The notes under the pieces are model-generated. The model did not search any database. It had not been told where the DNA came from and saw only the letters and a program-made list of their open reading frames with translations. A DNA stretch of 64,000 nt from Parus major (lineage: Eukaryota > Chordata > Aves > Passeriformes > Paridae): NCBI RefSeq assembly GCF_001522545.3, contig NC_031777.1, positions 1,717,074 through 1,781,073 of the forward strand, written 5' to 3'. The translations under genes and the position numbers were made by a program. Within the stretch, counting starts at the first letter, position 1. Every line of letters begins with the position of its first letter. This document shows, piece by piece, positions 32,861 to 44,059 of this stretch.

Positions 32861-34009
32861 CGGTGGCCGAGTGCTATTAGGGGCCGGGGAGGACGGTGGA
32901 GAGGTAGTCTAGCACAGGATGACGTGGTGGCCATGGGTGATTTGAGCACATAAAGAAACCAGGAGTGAGAGGGGAGGTGTCTGGTCGATGCAGGAAGGGG
33001 TCATGGAGCAGGCTTGGCTCTCTTGTTAGGGCTTATGCTTATTTGGTTTCTCCACATGACTAGATCCAAAGCTTGGTGCTGTCAGTGAGGATAAAAAACC
33101 AAGTGAAACTCCTGTTGTCTTTAGCTGGGTTTAGGTCAGGAGATTTTGCTGGATGAGGACGTGAGATCTTGGCTTGTCTGGCAGCAAGTGGCTGGAGAAG
33201 GCCAAGAATGGTCTGAGGGATCTTCAGCCAGCACAGCAGAGGAACAGCTGAACACAGGTGCACTGCACATCTCTCAGAGACAACAGGAAAGGTGGAAAAG
33301 TGGAGCTAAAGAACTAAGGAGGGGAAACCTGACTGCAACATCACCTGGACAGGAAAGAGATGAAGTTTGTCAGTCTCTCCCCAGGTTGGGTGACCTTGTA
33401 AAACCTGTGTCCTGGGACACATGCTTGTCCAGGAATTGTATCTCACCTTGAATTAAATGTAGAGTTCGCCTTTTCCCTGTGAAAAGTGTCCCTAGGGCTC
33501 TCCAGGTGGAGCCAAGGTGGGCTCTTGGAGATGCAGCTGGGATGCACCAGCAGGAGCCACTGGATAAACAGCTGTCAACCTGCAGCTCCCAAAGCATGCT
33601 GCAGACAGGACATGGTGGCTGCCAGGGACATTAACCTGGGCCAGATCTCCCCATCTTCACCAGGACAGCACTCATTAACTGATATTAATCCATACCTTCA
33701 AGCCCAGGTTTGGGGCTTGGGTCCAGGAGCCTGAGGGAGCACTGCTGGCCCCATTTCTCACTGTAAGCCACTGAGCAAACACAACATCTGTGCCTCCAGA
33801 GCCAGGTCCCAGCTGGTGTGTGTGGTCCTGCTGGCATCCCCCTCTCCCGCACCACACAGCTCTGGCTTCTGATCCCGTTGAACTTCAGGATGCACAAACA
33901 GCAGTGCCTGCTCTGCCTGGTCCCACAGCTGTGCTTATCTCCCGAGCTGACTGTGTACCTCCTTATCTCTGGGGAGAGCCTCTGTGTAAATATTGCTGTA
34001 AATTCTTTG
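32861..34009. other. unique non-coding sequence
   Basis: No supported gene. A purine-rich area occupies 32860-33010. A nine-codon stretch resembling the Tc1-type transposase motif lies at 33126-33152 on the minus strand and is described separately. Confidence 0.55.
33126..33152 (-). mobile_element. possible Tc1/mariner transposase motif relic
   Basis: The minus strand reads PAKSPDLNP in an open frame of 67 codons (33060-33263). Tc1-family transposases carry a PAQSPDLNP-like motif just before their last catalytic acidic residue, so eight of nine residues agree. Nothing upstream or downstream in the same frame continues the similarity, and no terminal inverted repeats were found. It is either a badly eroded DNA transposon or chance. 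Confidence 0.2.
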
Positions 34010-34290
34010 GCTTCCCTTCCAAGTCGCGCTGTTCTTTAATGCCTTCCTTGTAAGACCTGCTTGCCCTACCCCAAGCCATTAGCTGTAACAGGACGTTAAT
34101 AAGGAGGGGGTTTGGTATCTCTCAGGGATGTTGACCTCTTTCACTAGAAGCAAGGCACCCATTACAGAGCAATGATAAATCACAAGCCTTCCACTCCTTC
34201 CCCAGCAGGCACTTCTTTGCATGCATAAACACACGCGAGAGGCGCGCGCTCCCTGCATTAACTCCGGCAACACCCAAAAGCTTTGGCCAG
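34010..34290. promoter_or_regulatory. weak candidate conserved block
   Basis: Unique sequence with CATTAGCTGTAACAGGACG, TTAATAAGGAGGG, GAGCAATGATAAATCAC and a CpG-rich end (ACACGCGAGAGGCGCGCGC). Weak evidence. Confidence 0.2.
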
Positions 34291-34828
34291 CTTGGGGCCA
34301 GCTCATCCCCTCAGGTCTTCCTCACCTCTGTGCATCCCCACAGAGCAAGGCACCCTCCAGATCCTGGAGGTCCCAGAATGCAAGCCATAGCTACATCCAC
34401 GTGTAGCTCCGAGGTGAGCGAGCCAGAGCATCAACCCTCGAAAGTGTGGTGCTGCCAGAGACACCCCAGATGTTCACACAGCACCAGGTGGACACACAGT
34501 GGGCCAGGGAAGGACAAAAATCATCACTGTGTTCCCTCAAGGTGGGTCAGCACCTCCTCATCACCTCTGCCAGCCAGGCTCTCTGCTCCAAATCCCGTGG
34601 GACAGAGCACCCAAAGCTTCCCAAAGAAAGCATTTCTCCAGCCAGACCCCTTTTTTGTTTTATTGAGGAGCTGTTGTGTTTAATGTTGAGTGCAAGCTTT
34701 GCCCATTGAGCTGAACCAGCAGAGAAGACACAACAGGCCTCATAACCTGCACAGGGAGTGAGACACACTAACAGGGACCTTCAGATGTCACCAGAGCTGG
34801 GCTGCCACCATCCCTGTCCTCAAGCTTG
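34291..34828. other. unique non-coding sequence
   Basis: Nothing recognised. Confidence 0.6.
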
Positions 34829-34925
34829 TAGAATATCCTGAGCTGGAAAGGGACCCACAAAGATCATCAAAGTGCAACTCATCCACAGGACCACCTCAAG
34901 AATCACAAGCTCTGCTCCATCTGAA
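34829..34925 (-). mobile_element. CR1 LINE 3' fragment, antisense, distinct subfamily
   Basis: TAGAATATCCTGAGCTGGAA, AGGGACCCACAAAGATCATC, AAAGTGCAACTC, then CACAGGACCACCTCAAGAAT. This is the reverse complement of the CR1 subtype whose end reads with a CCTGAG(T)TGGAA word. It differs from the CR1 subtypes at 8357 and 22397. Confidence 0.85.
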
Positions 34926-36039
34926 CCACCCTCAGACTCACAACTACAAACCATCAAAGAGTCTTACAGAAAGAAGGCCCCCAGAAATTTTCCTGCCATT
35001 CTTTAACACACATTTTTCCACCACGACAATCAGTTCTTAAAAACCTTTTTCCATTCCTCTCTTTATTTCTTTTTTCCTTTGACATAAAATCAAAAATACA
35101 CTTGGAGACCTTGCTGGCTTGAGCCTTCAGATTCAGACTCTGAGAGCTGACAACCCTGTTTTCACCACTGTTTTTTAAGCAAGGAGGGAAAAAAAGCACC
35201 ACCAAAAGCAAGAAATTTGGCTGAAAAATAAAAATACCGGAAAACAACCCCCCCAAAAAAAACCCATGTCTGCTTGACAGAGAATTGTTTCTGACAGGAA
35301 ACTATTGACCAGGTCTAACAAGCAGGGTTGGACCTGTTGGAGCAGGAGCATGGATTTCCTCATCCATCCTGCAGTTTGTAGTGCTGGGCCCAGCCAGCCC
35401 CTGTCTGCATTAGCAGCCAATTTGCTCTCAGCCCTTCATGGAAGAGCTGGAAAGCTGGAGAGCATCTGAGCCGTGCACATCCTCATCCAGGGTCATGCTC
35501 CTGTGCAGCAGTTGGAGCTGGGAATGGAACATCTTCCCGGCATGCCCTCCTCTGCACTCGTAAACAGCCTCTCACAGCCTTTAATTACATCAAGGCAAGA
35601 TTCCTGCTGAGCCCAGCACCAAGCTGGATGCCTGGTGGTGTGGGGAGAAGTGTGTGTTCCTGCTGGTCCTGGCCCTGCTCGCCCCATCCTGGTGTCCTGC
35701 CTCAGTTTCCCTGGTTTGACAAGTGTTCCTCACCCTCACACAATGTTGCTATCATCTGCTTGCAGCTAAATACTAACCCTCCCTCACAGTATAAAAAATG
35801 TTTTGCTTCGTTTGAACAAACAGATTTAAAAGCCCCAAATCATCACCAGCAAATTCAGAGCAACAAGTCTGGTCAGAAAGGATTGAAGGGTTGGATCCAA
35901 CCTGCTGGGGATGGATGAATCCTCTCCATTCCTGCACTGTGTCCAGGCACAGCTGTTTCCTTGGCTGTTGTTCTACTTTGGACTCTGGCTGCTGCATTTA
36001 AAACTTCTCTGCTTTTCCATGCTCACCTCCTTCCTGGCA
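34926..36039. other. unique non-coding sequence
   Basis: AT-rich patches (34990-35100, 35180-35270) and ordinary DNA. 35690-35715 has GCCTCAGTTTCCCTGG, a MIR-like word that is not extended. No gene. Confidence 0.55.
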
Positions 36040-36140
36040 GCTCAAGGGCTTTCGCTCCCTGGGGCTGTCATTAATCGGTTGTGATCAGAGGTCGGCTATA
36101 ACCCTTTCACAGCAGCCTCTTGACTTCACTCTCACCCTGG
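36040..36140. promoter_or_regulatory. small candidate block
   Basis: GGGCTGTCATTAATCGGTTG, TGATCAGAGGTCGGC and TATAACCCTTTCAC form a compact, motif-rich patch. Weak evidence. Confidence 0.2.
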
Positions 36141-36184
36141 GGGATGCACTCAGGGACAGAGCAAGGAGCATGTTGAAATATGGC

Positions 36185-36214
36185 TTTTTTCTTTTTTTTT
36201 TTTCTTTTTTTTTT
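36185..36214. repeat. T-rich tract
   Basis: Thirty bases of T broken by two C. Confidence 0.85.
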
Positions 36215-36298
36215 ATCCTTCCTTACAGTAAAGCCCTCGCTGTCATCATAGCAAGGAGCTGTTCACACTTGTGACACAAAACCAGGAAATCAGGGCGC

Positions 36299-36376
36299 TC
36301 TTACTCCAGACTCTGCAGCTGGTTAATGACCTTGGGCAAAGGGCTCCATTTCTCTGTGCCTTAGTTTTCAGTGATA
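36299..36376 (+). mobile_element. MIR/CORE-SINE fossil
   Basis: GCAGCTGGTTAATGACC, then CTTGGGCAAAGGGCTCC, then TTTCTCTGTGCCTTAGTTTT. The word order and spacing match the MIR 3' half (AGCTGTGTGACCTTGGGCAA, then CTCTGTGCCTCAGTTTCC). It is the best of several SINE-like scraps in the window. MIR was active before the bird lineage arose, so high divergence is expected. Confidence 0.6.
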
Positions 36377-39289
36377 CTTTAAAAAAAAAATATGGGGGAA
36401 GAGAAGGGTTGTATTTCTAATTAGGGTGCTGGCTCCAAAGATGAGAGCTAGAGGGCAAAGTCTGGCTGTGACACCATTAGCAAGCCATGTCACCAGCTCT
36501 TGGTAGCAGGGAGAGCTTCCAAGGAAGGTCCTTTCCAGCCTGATCGTGATGGGAAGGCACAGGCTGGTGGGGAGAGCTGGGCTGGGCAAGGCTCATCAGC
36601 CCTGAACTGAACGTGGTGGTCACTGAACCACCCGGAAAATGGGGTGGGGACAACGGGAATTCCCTAAGGGATGGAGATCCATCTAAGCTGCTTTCTACAG
36701 GAGCACACACATGTGAGGTGGGCAGATCACAACAACCTTGGTGCAGTCCAAGCAGCCCTGTGGGGGCAACCATGACTTCAATTATTTGTGATATAGGCAG
36801 TCTGATATAGGATCTGCTCCCAACCTGCAGCCTCCTCACCATGAAACCTGTTTGCCACCAGCATATTTCCATTCCCTGTATGGAAATGAAGGAATGGAAC
36901 AGATTTCCATTCCCTGTCCCACCTGGAGCAGTTCAGCACAGGAAGATACAATAGGAGGAGCAATACAACAAGACCCAGGCTTCAGCCAGGCATTAATAAA
37001 TTACCACAGAGCCATCAGAGGTGCAAATCCACTTCACTGTTCTACATGATAACACCCTTATAAAGGGACAGCTCATTTGGCAGGTTATTCCCTGCCAGGA
37101 TGAGGGAAATGATAAGGACATTGGCTCTTCTAACCTGTTGGTAGATAGATAGGATTCCACACAACCCCATAAAATTAATACCTACAGATCAATCTTTCCT
37201 CACCTATTTTCCTGCGATTGCGTGGCGGGCAAAAATATGCACAAGTGATGATGAGGTGCATCCAATCTTCTGCTAGTGGGAGATGGGTTTCCATTCAAGC
37301 CCAAGACTTCAGGATGCCCATAAAGGCAACTCTCCAGCCTAGTGTGAAGGAAAGCCTCCAGCATCTCATTATGCAGAGGGGTAAATTATGCCATGGTAAG
37401 TCATCAATTCTTCTCATCTCTACAGGACAAGGACGGCTGAGAGGACCTGGCAGTGAGGATCACGTTGGGAAGGATGGGGAAAACAAAGCCAGTGCAGAGA
37501 CATTGGTTAGGACATGTTTTCTGCCTCTGTGGGTTTCTCAGTCACGGCCCCACAAATGCATCAAAGCAGGTCACAGCGTGGGGATGCAGCAAGAGTGACA
37601 TTGTCATACACCTACAGGTGTGTTGTCACCTACCTAGAGGTTCAGCTGTCAGATCTTTAGTGGGTGAAAACTTGAAGATTTTAGCCCAAACCCATGGGAA
37701 ACTGGACTTTTACCAGGAGCTTTGCTCCTGCTGGGTGTTTGAAATGGCACTACAGAGCAGAAGGCAGCACCAGTGAGGGACGAGTGAAACAGCAGGTACA
37801 GCCGGGGCCTGGTAACAGAGCTGGGAAATTATGTCCTGAGATACACAGAACATTCAAATCCCTTTTATCTGGACACCTCTGAGTGCTGCTGCAGGCAGCA
37901 AAGGAGCTCAGAAGCAGGGTGGAATGCCACTTGATCCAAGCACAAGTGCAAGGGCTTCAAACATGAATTTGTGCCTGGGATAACTTCACTTTGGCTTCAC
38001 AAAAATATCAGGCACAGTTCCTGTCGGAGCCAGGAATCCTCTCCAAGAGATGGGGAAACCCTCAGCATGCAGTCAAGCAGAAAACTCCTCCTACAGGTAT
38101 TAAAGCTGTAAATAAATTAATTCATATGTGGCTAAGAAGTTTGGGGAGAGGATCAGGGATCAAGTGGCACAGGCACCACATGGGGCAGAGCCAGGATGGC
38201 TCTGGATGCTGGAAGTCTCCCCTCCTCCTTCTCAAAAGGAGCAGAGAAAGGAAGAGGCTGTGGCAGGCAGCACAGGGGCTGAGGACCAGGCAGAAGAACT
38301 CTGTGAAAGGGATAAGAAAAAGGCCAGAGGGGGAAAAAGAGGACAAGGAGTGAACAAAAAGTGCTGGGAAAGGGAGGCTGGTTGCAAACCACGCCTGGAA
38401 AGCCAGATCAACCCATGTTAACCCTTAAAACTCATACAGCTTTTCCATGGAGATACATTCCCAGCTGCTGCAGTTAGAGGCTAAGGGTTGTAGGAAGCAT
38501 CCCAGAGATTTCAGCTCTGCTCAACAACACCTGCTCTGCTGGAAGGAAAAAATCACAAAAAGAAAAGGCTGCTGAATGTTGTTTCCCAGTAGTGTGCAAG
38601 TATTCATCCATCTGGAAACATCTGGAAGCTGGTGGAGTTCAGCACTAGCTGTACTTCCCCAAAAGAAGAGGACAAAAGTGACACAGTTGTGGGGAAAACA
38701 AGGACATTTATAATGAGATCCTTCTGGCCAGAATTGGAACTGGGATCCCTTGGAAGCTCTTGAGTGGGTTAGCTCCTGTTGAAACGAGAACATCAGTGAG
38801 CAAGGGCCATGAGGACCCAAACAAACAGAACTCTCTGCACCCACCAGCCAGAATTTGGGCTTTTTAATAAAAAGCTGCTGTTCTGGTGACATTAAATCCA
38901 CTTACCTTTCTGGCTTGGACTTGGACATGACTTGAGCACGGCTCTTCACAGAGGCCACACATGGACAAGTCCTGGAGGTTGACACAATTTTGGACCAATT
39001 TTGAACCTGAATCAATTTTGAACCTGGAGGGGGACTTCAACCTGAAAGCAGCACATTTGGGTCACCTCTCCTGCTCACAGTGGTACCAGTTCCCCGGCCC
39101 TGGAAAGTTAGACTCACTCTGTGTCAGAGCTCAGCTTTCTAGAGCCAGGTTTGAACACTCCGGTCCCTGGAGCCTCGCCTGAGCTGTCAGCGGAGTGAGG
39201 GGGAAGGAGAAATGTACTGTCAGGAAATGTAATCTCTGAAAAGTGCAGAAATCCAACTGTGGGAGGATTTACAGGAGTTCAAAACTAAG
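36377..39289. other. unique non-coding sequence
   Basis: Nearly 3 kb without a recognisable interspersed repeat or gene. It contains a small fold-back repeat (36865-36917, listed separately) and, near 38980-39050, loose repetition of CAATTTTGAACCTG. Overlapping frames at 38122-38421 are in purine-rich DNA and have no domain. Confidence 0.6.
36865..36917. repeat. direct 15-bp repeats with internal fold-back
   Basis: ATTTCCATTCCCTGT occurs exactly at 36865-36879 and 36903-36917. Between them lie TGGAAATGAA and GGAATGGAA, reverse complements of parts of the repeat, so either copy can pair with the middle to form a hairpin. Confidence 0.85.
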
Positions 39290-39520
39290 GGACGCCAGGA
39301 AAGACAGCTAAATAAACACATAGATCATGCATCTTGAAAGCTGATGTCAAGATCGTAAAAAACCAACTCGATTATAGGAGCAGACAGGTGGCGATTGGTG
39401 CAACCCCTACGCGCCGTGTCCTGGAGCCTTTGGCTGGCCCTGTCCACTGGAAAGAGCACCCAGCAGATGTTTTCCTGATTATAAATGCTGTATAATTTAT
39501 AATCCACAGCCCTGCACTTA
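39290..39520. promoter_or_regulatory. candidate conserved block
   Basis: Unique sequence with AACACATAGATCATGCATC, ACTCGATTATAGGAGC, ACAGGTGGCGATTGGTGC, CTACGCGCCGTG and CCTGATTATAAATGCTG followed by TATAATTTATAATCCAC. The mixture of AT-rich homeodomain cores and retained CpG words is unusual for drifting DNA. Confidence 0.35.
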
Positions 39521-40559
39521 AAACGATCCTGGAGCTGTGGGGAGGCCGAGGGGTAGAGAGGCCAAATCCCTCCCATCTATTAATGCAACCAGGCCCCATC
39601 ACTTCCCAGTGACACGGAGAACAGGCTGTTCCCATGATGTGTTAGGGGCTGGGTGCTCTCAGCAACAAGTGTGGGCCACCTTAGAACATCACCTTGGTGC
39701 CATCAAGAAGTTACTTGCCTTTTCACCCTGCTCCAGAGCCACCAGGAACATCCACCATGCGACAGCGGCAGAGGTGTGCTGCTCCCAGGAAGAAAAGTCC
39801 CTCTCGATGCTGTGCCAGGCTCTGCAAAGGGCAATCAAGCTCTTTTCATCCTTTCCTCTCTCTTCAGAAGTTGGCTGAGTCTTGCCAAGGTGTTTGTGAG
39901 AAGTTTGCAAGTGTTGTGGCTCACGTCACTCAGAATTTGGAGAGCAGCACCTTGAAATGGAAAATCCAGTGCTTCCTCCCCCTTTAGAAAAATCACATCT
40001 AGGGGCCCACGAGGGAAAACAATGAGCTATAAAAGTGTTCTGAACATCTCTTCTCATCTTGGCACAAAACACTGCTCTGGGCTTTGCTAGCAAAGGAAAT
40101 TGAGCACCTCGAATGCCTGCTTTCAGAGACAATAAACAGACTTGCTCCTGGCCAGCTGAAATTGCTCCAGCGATCCCAGTGGCCTGACATTCCTGGGCAA
40201 ATCTCAGTGCCTCGCCTTTGGCAATGGCTGGAACCACTAGCCCTGGGCTGGGCACTCGGGGTGGCACTGGGATGTCCCTTTGCAGGGCCACAGGACCTGC
40301 TGGGACGTGGAGGAGCACGGCCTGACGGAGCCACGTCCACCCAAGGGCCAGAAGAGCTGATGGGGTCCTGCCCAGAGCTGCCCCAGGAAACCACCCGAGG
40401 CACCTGAAACCCCCAGGTGTGTGAGCAAGAGAAGACTTTGGGGGACACCAGCTGGCTCCAGGGTTACAAAGTGCTTCTGGAGCTGAGCTGACAAACCCTC
40501 CGTGGGCTGCAGGGCTTGTCTCCCTGCCAGCCCAGCGCTGCCTCCCTGCTCCCACGGCC
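39521..40559. other. unique non-coding sequence
   Basis: No supported gene. A 273-codon minus frame (39926-40747) overlaps others in GC-rich DNA and has no domain. Confidence 0.6.
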
Positions 40560-40990
40560 ACATCCCCACGGGGACAAAGCGGAGCAGATGCAGGCAGCCC
40601 TTCCCGGCTTGCAGAACTGCCCTTCCCCAAGGAGTTTCCCACTGGCAAAGACGCTGGGAACACGCTGAGGGCCAGCCAAGGGCTGCCTGCCCAGGTGGGG
40701 CTCAGCCCGAGCCCCCCAGCCGGGCTTCCCTGCAGCCGGCAGCCCAAGCCAGCAGTCTCTGACCCCCCTCTAGTGGCTATAAAACATAGCCAAGTTCACG
40801 AACCCTCCTGCTCCCAGCTCCGGGCAGGCTCCGGGCGCTGGCACCCCGGCCTGGGGGGCAGCTGGTCCCCGGCAAGGCCAGGGCAGGGCTCCGGAGCAGC
40901 AAAGAGCGAGGGGATGCTCAGCCCGGTTCCATCTCCCAGCCCCGCTGCGGGGAGGATGCTGAGCCCTGGGGAGAAGGTGATGCCAGGCCC
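40560..40990. promoter_or_regulatory. GC/CpG-rich patch with a TATA-like site
   Basis: GC-rich, CpG-bearing sequence. A TATAAAA lies at 40778-40784 on the plus strand, followed by strongly GC-rich DNA (CGGGCAGGCTCCGGGCG, CCCCGGCCTGGGG). The layout allows a promoter firing rightwards, but no exon, start codon context or donor site supports a transcript. Confidence 0.22.
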
Positions 40991-41594
40991 GTTTTCCATC
41001 CTACCCCCTCCATTTATTAATGAATAAATACATTAAAATGCCACAGCAAAGATCTTCCTCCGAGTCAGAGTGGTGAGAGGGGCCACGGGAGGCAATCGAG
41101 GCTGTACAGCCCTGCAGGGCTCTGCCCTTGCTTTGGAGCTCAGGAGGAGCAGACACACCTGAGGTCCTCCTCAGCCTTCTCCAGGGACAGCTTTGCAGCC
41201 ACTGTCAGGACAAGGAAGCAGGCAGCACTTCCTCGCTGCAAGGCCCGGAGCAGATCCCACTCCCTGATCCCAAAAGGATGGGAGAGGGGGTTTGAACCTT
41301 CTCGGGGGAAAGCGGCAGCCCTAAGGCAAAACACAGAGGCAACAGCATCCCCTGAGAGCTTCTTCCTCCAGCCCCAAGGACAAAAACAGGGGGAGCAAGG
41401 CCAGCTTGGGAGGAGGCTTTAGATGGTAGCAGGCACACCAGCAGGGTTGATTACAGCGTCTCTGCAGGGCTGGGATCCCAAATCCCAAAGGTTTTCCTGC
41501 TGCAGCAGGATCCACACACACCCTCCCAAGGAGGCCCACGGGCTGTGTACCCCTCCAGCACTCCTGGAGTTCACACTGAGATGGTGAACATTGA
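40991..41594. other. unique non-coding sequence
   Basis: A short AT-rich stretch (TTTATTAATGAATAAATAC near 41013), then GC-rich unique DNA. No gene. Confidence 0.6.
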
Positions 41595-41780
41595 ACCAGA
41601 CACCAAATGATTGTTATAATGAGTGCTGTAAAACATGCTGGTGCCTTTTAGCTTGGTTCCCGAGGAAAGTGGCTTATGCAATTACACCGCAGGCTTCTGT
41701 GTTTCAATCGCTTTGGAACCTGTCAGCTAATTTTAACCCAATTTAGCAGAGATTCAGAAAACTCAGAGAGTTTTAGTTTC
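41595..41780. promoter_or_regulatory. candidate conserved block
   Basis: Unique AT-leaning sequence: CAAATGATTGTTATAATGAG, GGCTTATGCAATTACACCGC, CAGCTAATTTTAACCC and CAATTTAGCAGAG. Homeodomain cores in clean non-repetitive DNA between GC-rich neighbours. Confidence 0.33.
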
Positions 41781-42589
41781 ACTAGGCTGTCAGCTAAAGG
41801 ACAGACACCTTCTTGGTATCCTCCCTCGAGCAAGGGCTGCAGCATGAGCTCAGCCTCTTACCAGACACCAGAGACTCCCCATGACCTCAACAAGAAACCC
41901 AGGGGGTTACAAGAGCTCCCATCCCTCACCCAACCTCACGACAAACCTGTGGAAAAGCTGTCTTTCCACCTGCCTCAGTTCTCACCACTAAACCCCACCA
42001 CATTTCATTTTTCTCTGAGAAGCTTAGTTCTTTTCATCCTAAGTTTTTGATAAACTAAAGAAGTTAGGTTTCCTTTGGCTAGTGACAACCATCTAACATC
42101 ATTACAAAAAAAAAAACTTGAGAATGCTTTTCACCAGAAATTAAGTTGTTCTTTTTCCTCTTCCATCCCCCCCCCCCCCTTCTTTTTAATTCCTCACTAG
42201 GGAAGGGTGAGAGAATGAACTGAGCATTTTTAAACAAAAGTGAAAAAAAATCTGATGAAATACAAGGCAATCCAGTCACATTTGGATGGAAAAAAATGTT
42301 CCACCAGCTACAGAGTGCTGGCACCTGCCAAACATCTGACCCTGAAAGATCAGACCAGGCTTAGTATGCATGGTACAGAGAGGGTTTTAATACAAGAGTT
42401 TCAGCTATATATAGGAACCCATCCATTTTCATTCTTTAAAACACAATGCAGAAGAAAAGCCTTGCTGGAGCCAGGGTGTTTGGTAGCCAGTGTACCCTGG
42501 CAGCACTGAGAGGCTGACAGTGCAGGAGAGCCCAAAGGAGGCAGCCCGGGAAACCGCTCCAGGGGACGTGGTGTGAGACCACGGTTAGT
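41781..42589. other. unique sequence with homopolymers
   Basis: Contains A11 at 42106-42116 and C13 at 42167-42179, otherwise unique DNA. No gene. Confidence 0.6.
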
Positions 42590-42960
42590 GGTCAGCTCTC
42601 AAAACACTCTGCTTGTGTTTGGCTGGGGCTGTCAAGATGAAATTAATCTTGCCTGGGCAGTCAAAGTTTGGACCTACCTTCGCTAGCCTCTAATGAAAAA
42701 TGCATAGTGGCAAGCATTGGAAAATCCCTGACACTCAGCACCAGAGGGTACATTTAAATAATTCTATGAATATAGATCAATAAAACTAATGCACTTATAG
42801 CTGCTGTGTGAAGTATTCAAACTAGAATAAAAGTCATCTTGTATTACAAAGCTTTGTATTAATTCCTTGCACCTATTGTTTTACATATTCAATTAATCTT
42901 AGTCGGCAGAGAGCAACTCATAGGTGGTGTTAAAAGCACAAGGCACGTGAGGCTGTATCA
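42590..42960. promoter_or_regulatory. candidate enhancer (AT-rich block)
   Basis: About 370 bp of AT-rich, non-repetitive DNA. It has GATGAAATTAATCTTGCC near 42635, CCTCTAATGAAAAATGC, TTTAAATAATTCTATG, TTGTATTAATTCCTTGC and ATTCAATTAATCTTAGTC near 42889. Many stops in all frames. A good compositional candidate. Confidence 0.37.
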
Positions 42961-44059
42961 GGGAGCCCAGACATCTTCATAACCAGGAGTGAGCTTGGAG
43001 GAAGGTGTCCCTACAAGAAGCCACTGCCTGCAGGCTGGAGGATGACACACCATGTGGGCTGGAGGCATGAGAGGACAGCTGTGGCCATGCTGGGACTTCC
43101 AAACCCCCCCGTGTGTGTGTGTGGTCCCCAGGACACCAGGTGTCTCTGGGGACTGCTGCAGAGAGGGATCTCAAAGCATCAGGAGCAGGAACCGCAGGAA
43201 GAAGAACCTTCCCAACAGAGGTGGGGATGGAAGGAAGACCTGGAGCACTGGCCACTACAAGTCCCAGCCATTTGCCTGTGACTCACTTCCAGTACCAGCC
43301 AGAGGAGCAAAGGAGATGGGAGATAATCCATAAGGTTGTGGGGCTGGTTTTCCAAAATCTCTCAAATGCCAGCACCTCTCACTTAGCTGCAGGGAAAAGC
43401 TATTCATTCAACAGCTATTTTAGGGATCTCCTCAGGGAATTTGGAACAGAAATCTGTTGGATGTGATAAAACATTACATTAGAGGTCCAGACCGCCAAAC
43501 CAATTAGTGTGAAAGCTGTCAGCCTGGACTTGCCAGCCCCTGCATTTCCCAAACCATACTTTGTGTGGACTTCATGCCACATGACTGCCGGTATCTGAGT
43601 GCCCCACACTGCTGTGAACCCAGACCAGCCTTAGGGCTGGGCAGTCAAACCCAGCCACGGCTTTGGGAAGGTTAGACCTCAGCTGGGAAGGGAAGAAGAG
43701 GCAAAGAGTTCTCTGGTTACAAAGGTTTGGAGGCCTTGACTCCAGCCATGCTGAAGGTCCCCTCTCAACCCCAGGAAAACATCCAGCCCCATTTGATCCA
43801 CCTCTGACTCTTCAGAGCATCACCCCTGGAGGCACTGACCAGCTCTCCAGAGGAGGGACATGTCAGCTCTGTCACTGCCCTCCCCACTGCCACCATGCAA
43901 TTACCAAAATGCTGTTTGACTTTTGAGTACAACCTTTACCACCACTGGGGCCACTGTGACTTTCACTAAGCTGCTGCTGCTGAACACACTGCTTGCTGTG
44001 ATGAATCTGCTGTTGGAGGGCTGCTCTGCTCTGTCACAGGCCCTTCAAGGTGGCCCAAA
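42961..44059. other. unique non-coding sequence
   Basis: Unique DNA up to the LTR. A short (GT) run lies near 43111-43121. Just before the LTR there is no convincing polypurine tract or retroviral coding remnant, which argues for a solo LTR. Confidence 0.55.

Noticed and set aside
35690..35740. MIR-like word GCCTCAGTTTCCCTGG
   Set aside because: The similarity does not extend into neighbouring MIR segments.
38896..38910. Strong minus-strand splice donor (GAAAG then GTAAGTGG)
   Set aside because: No convincing acceptor or open exon could be paired with it.
39926..40747. 273-codon minus-strand frame
   Set aside because: No domain; overlaps other frames in GC-rich DNA with several phases open at once.
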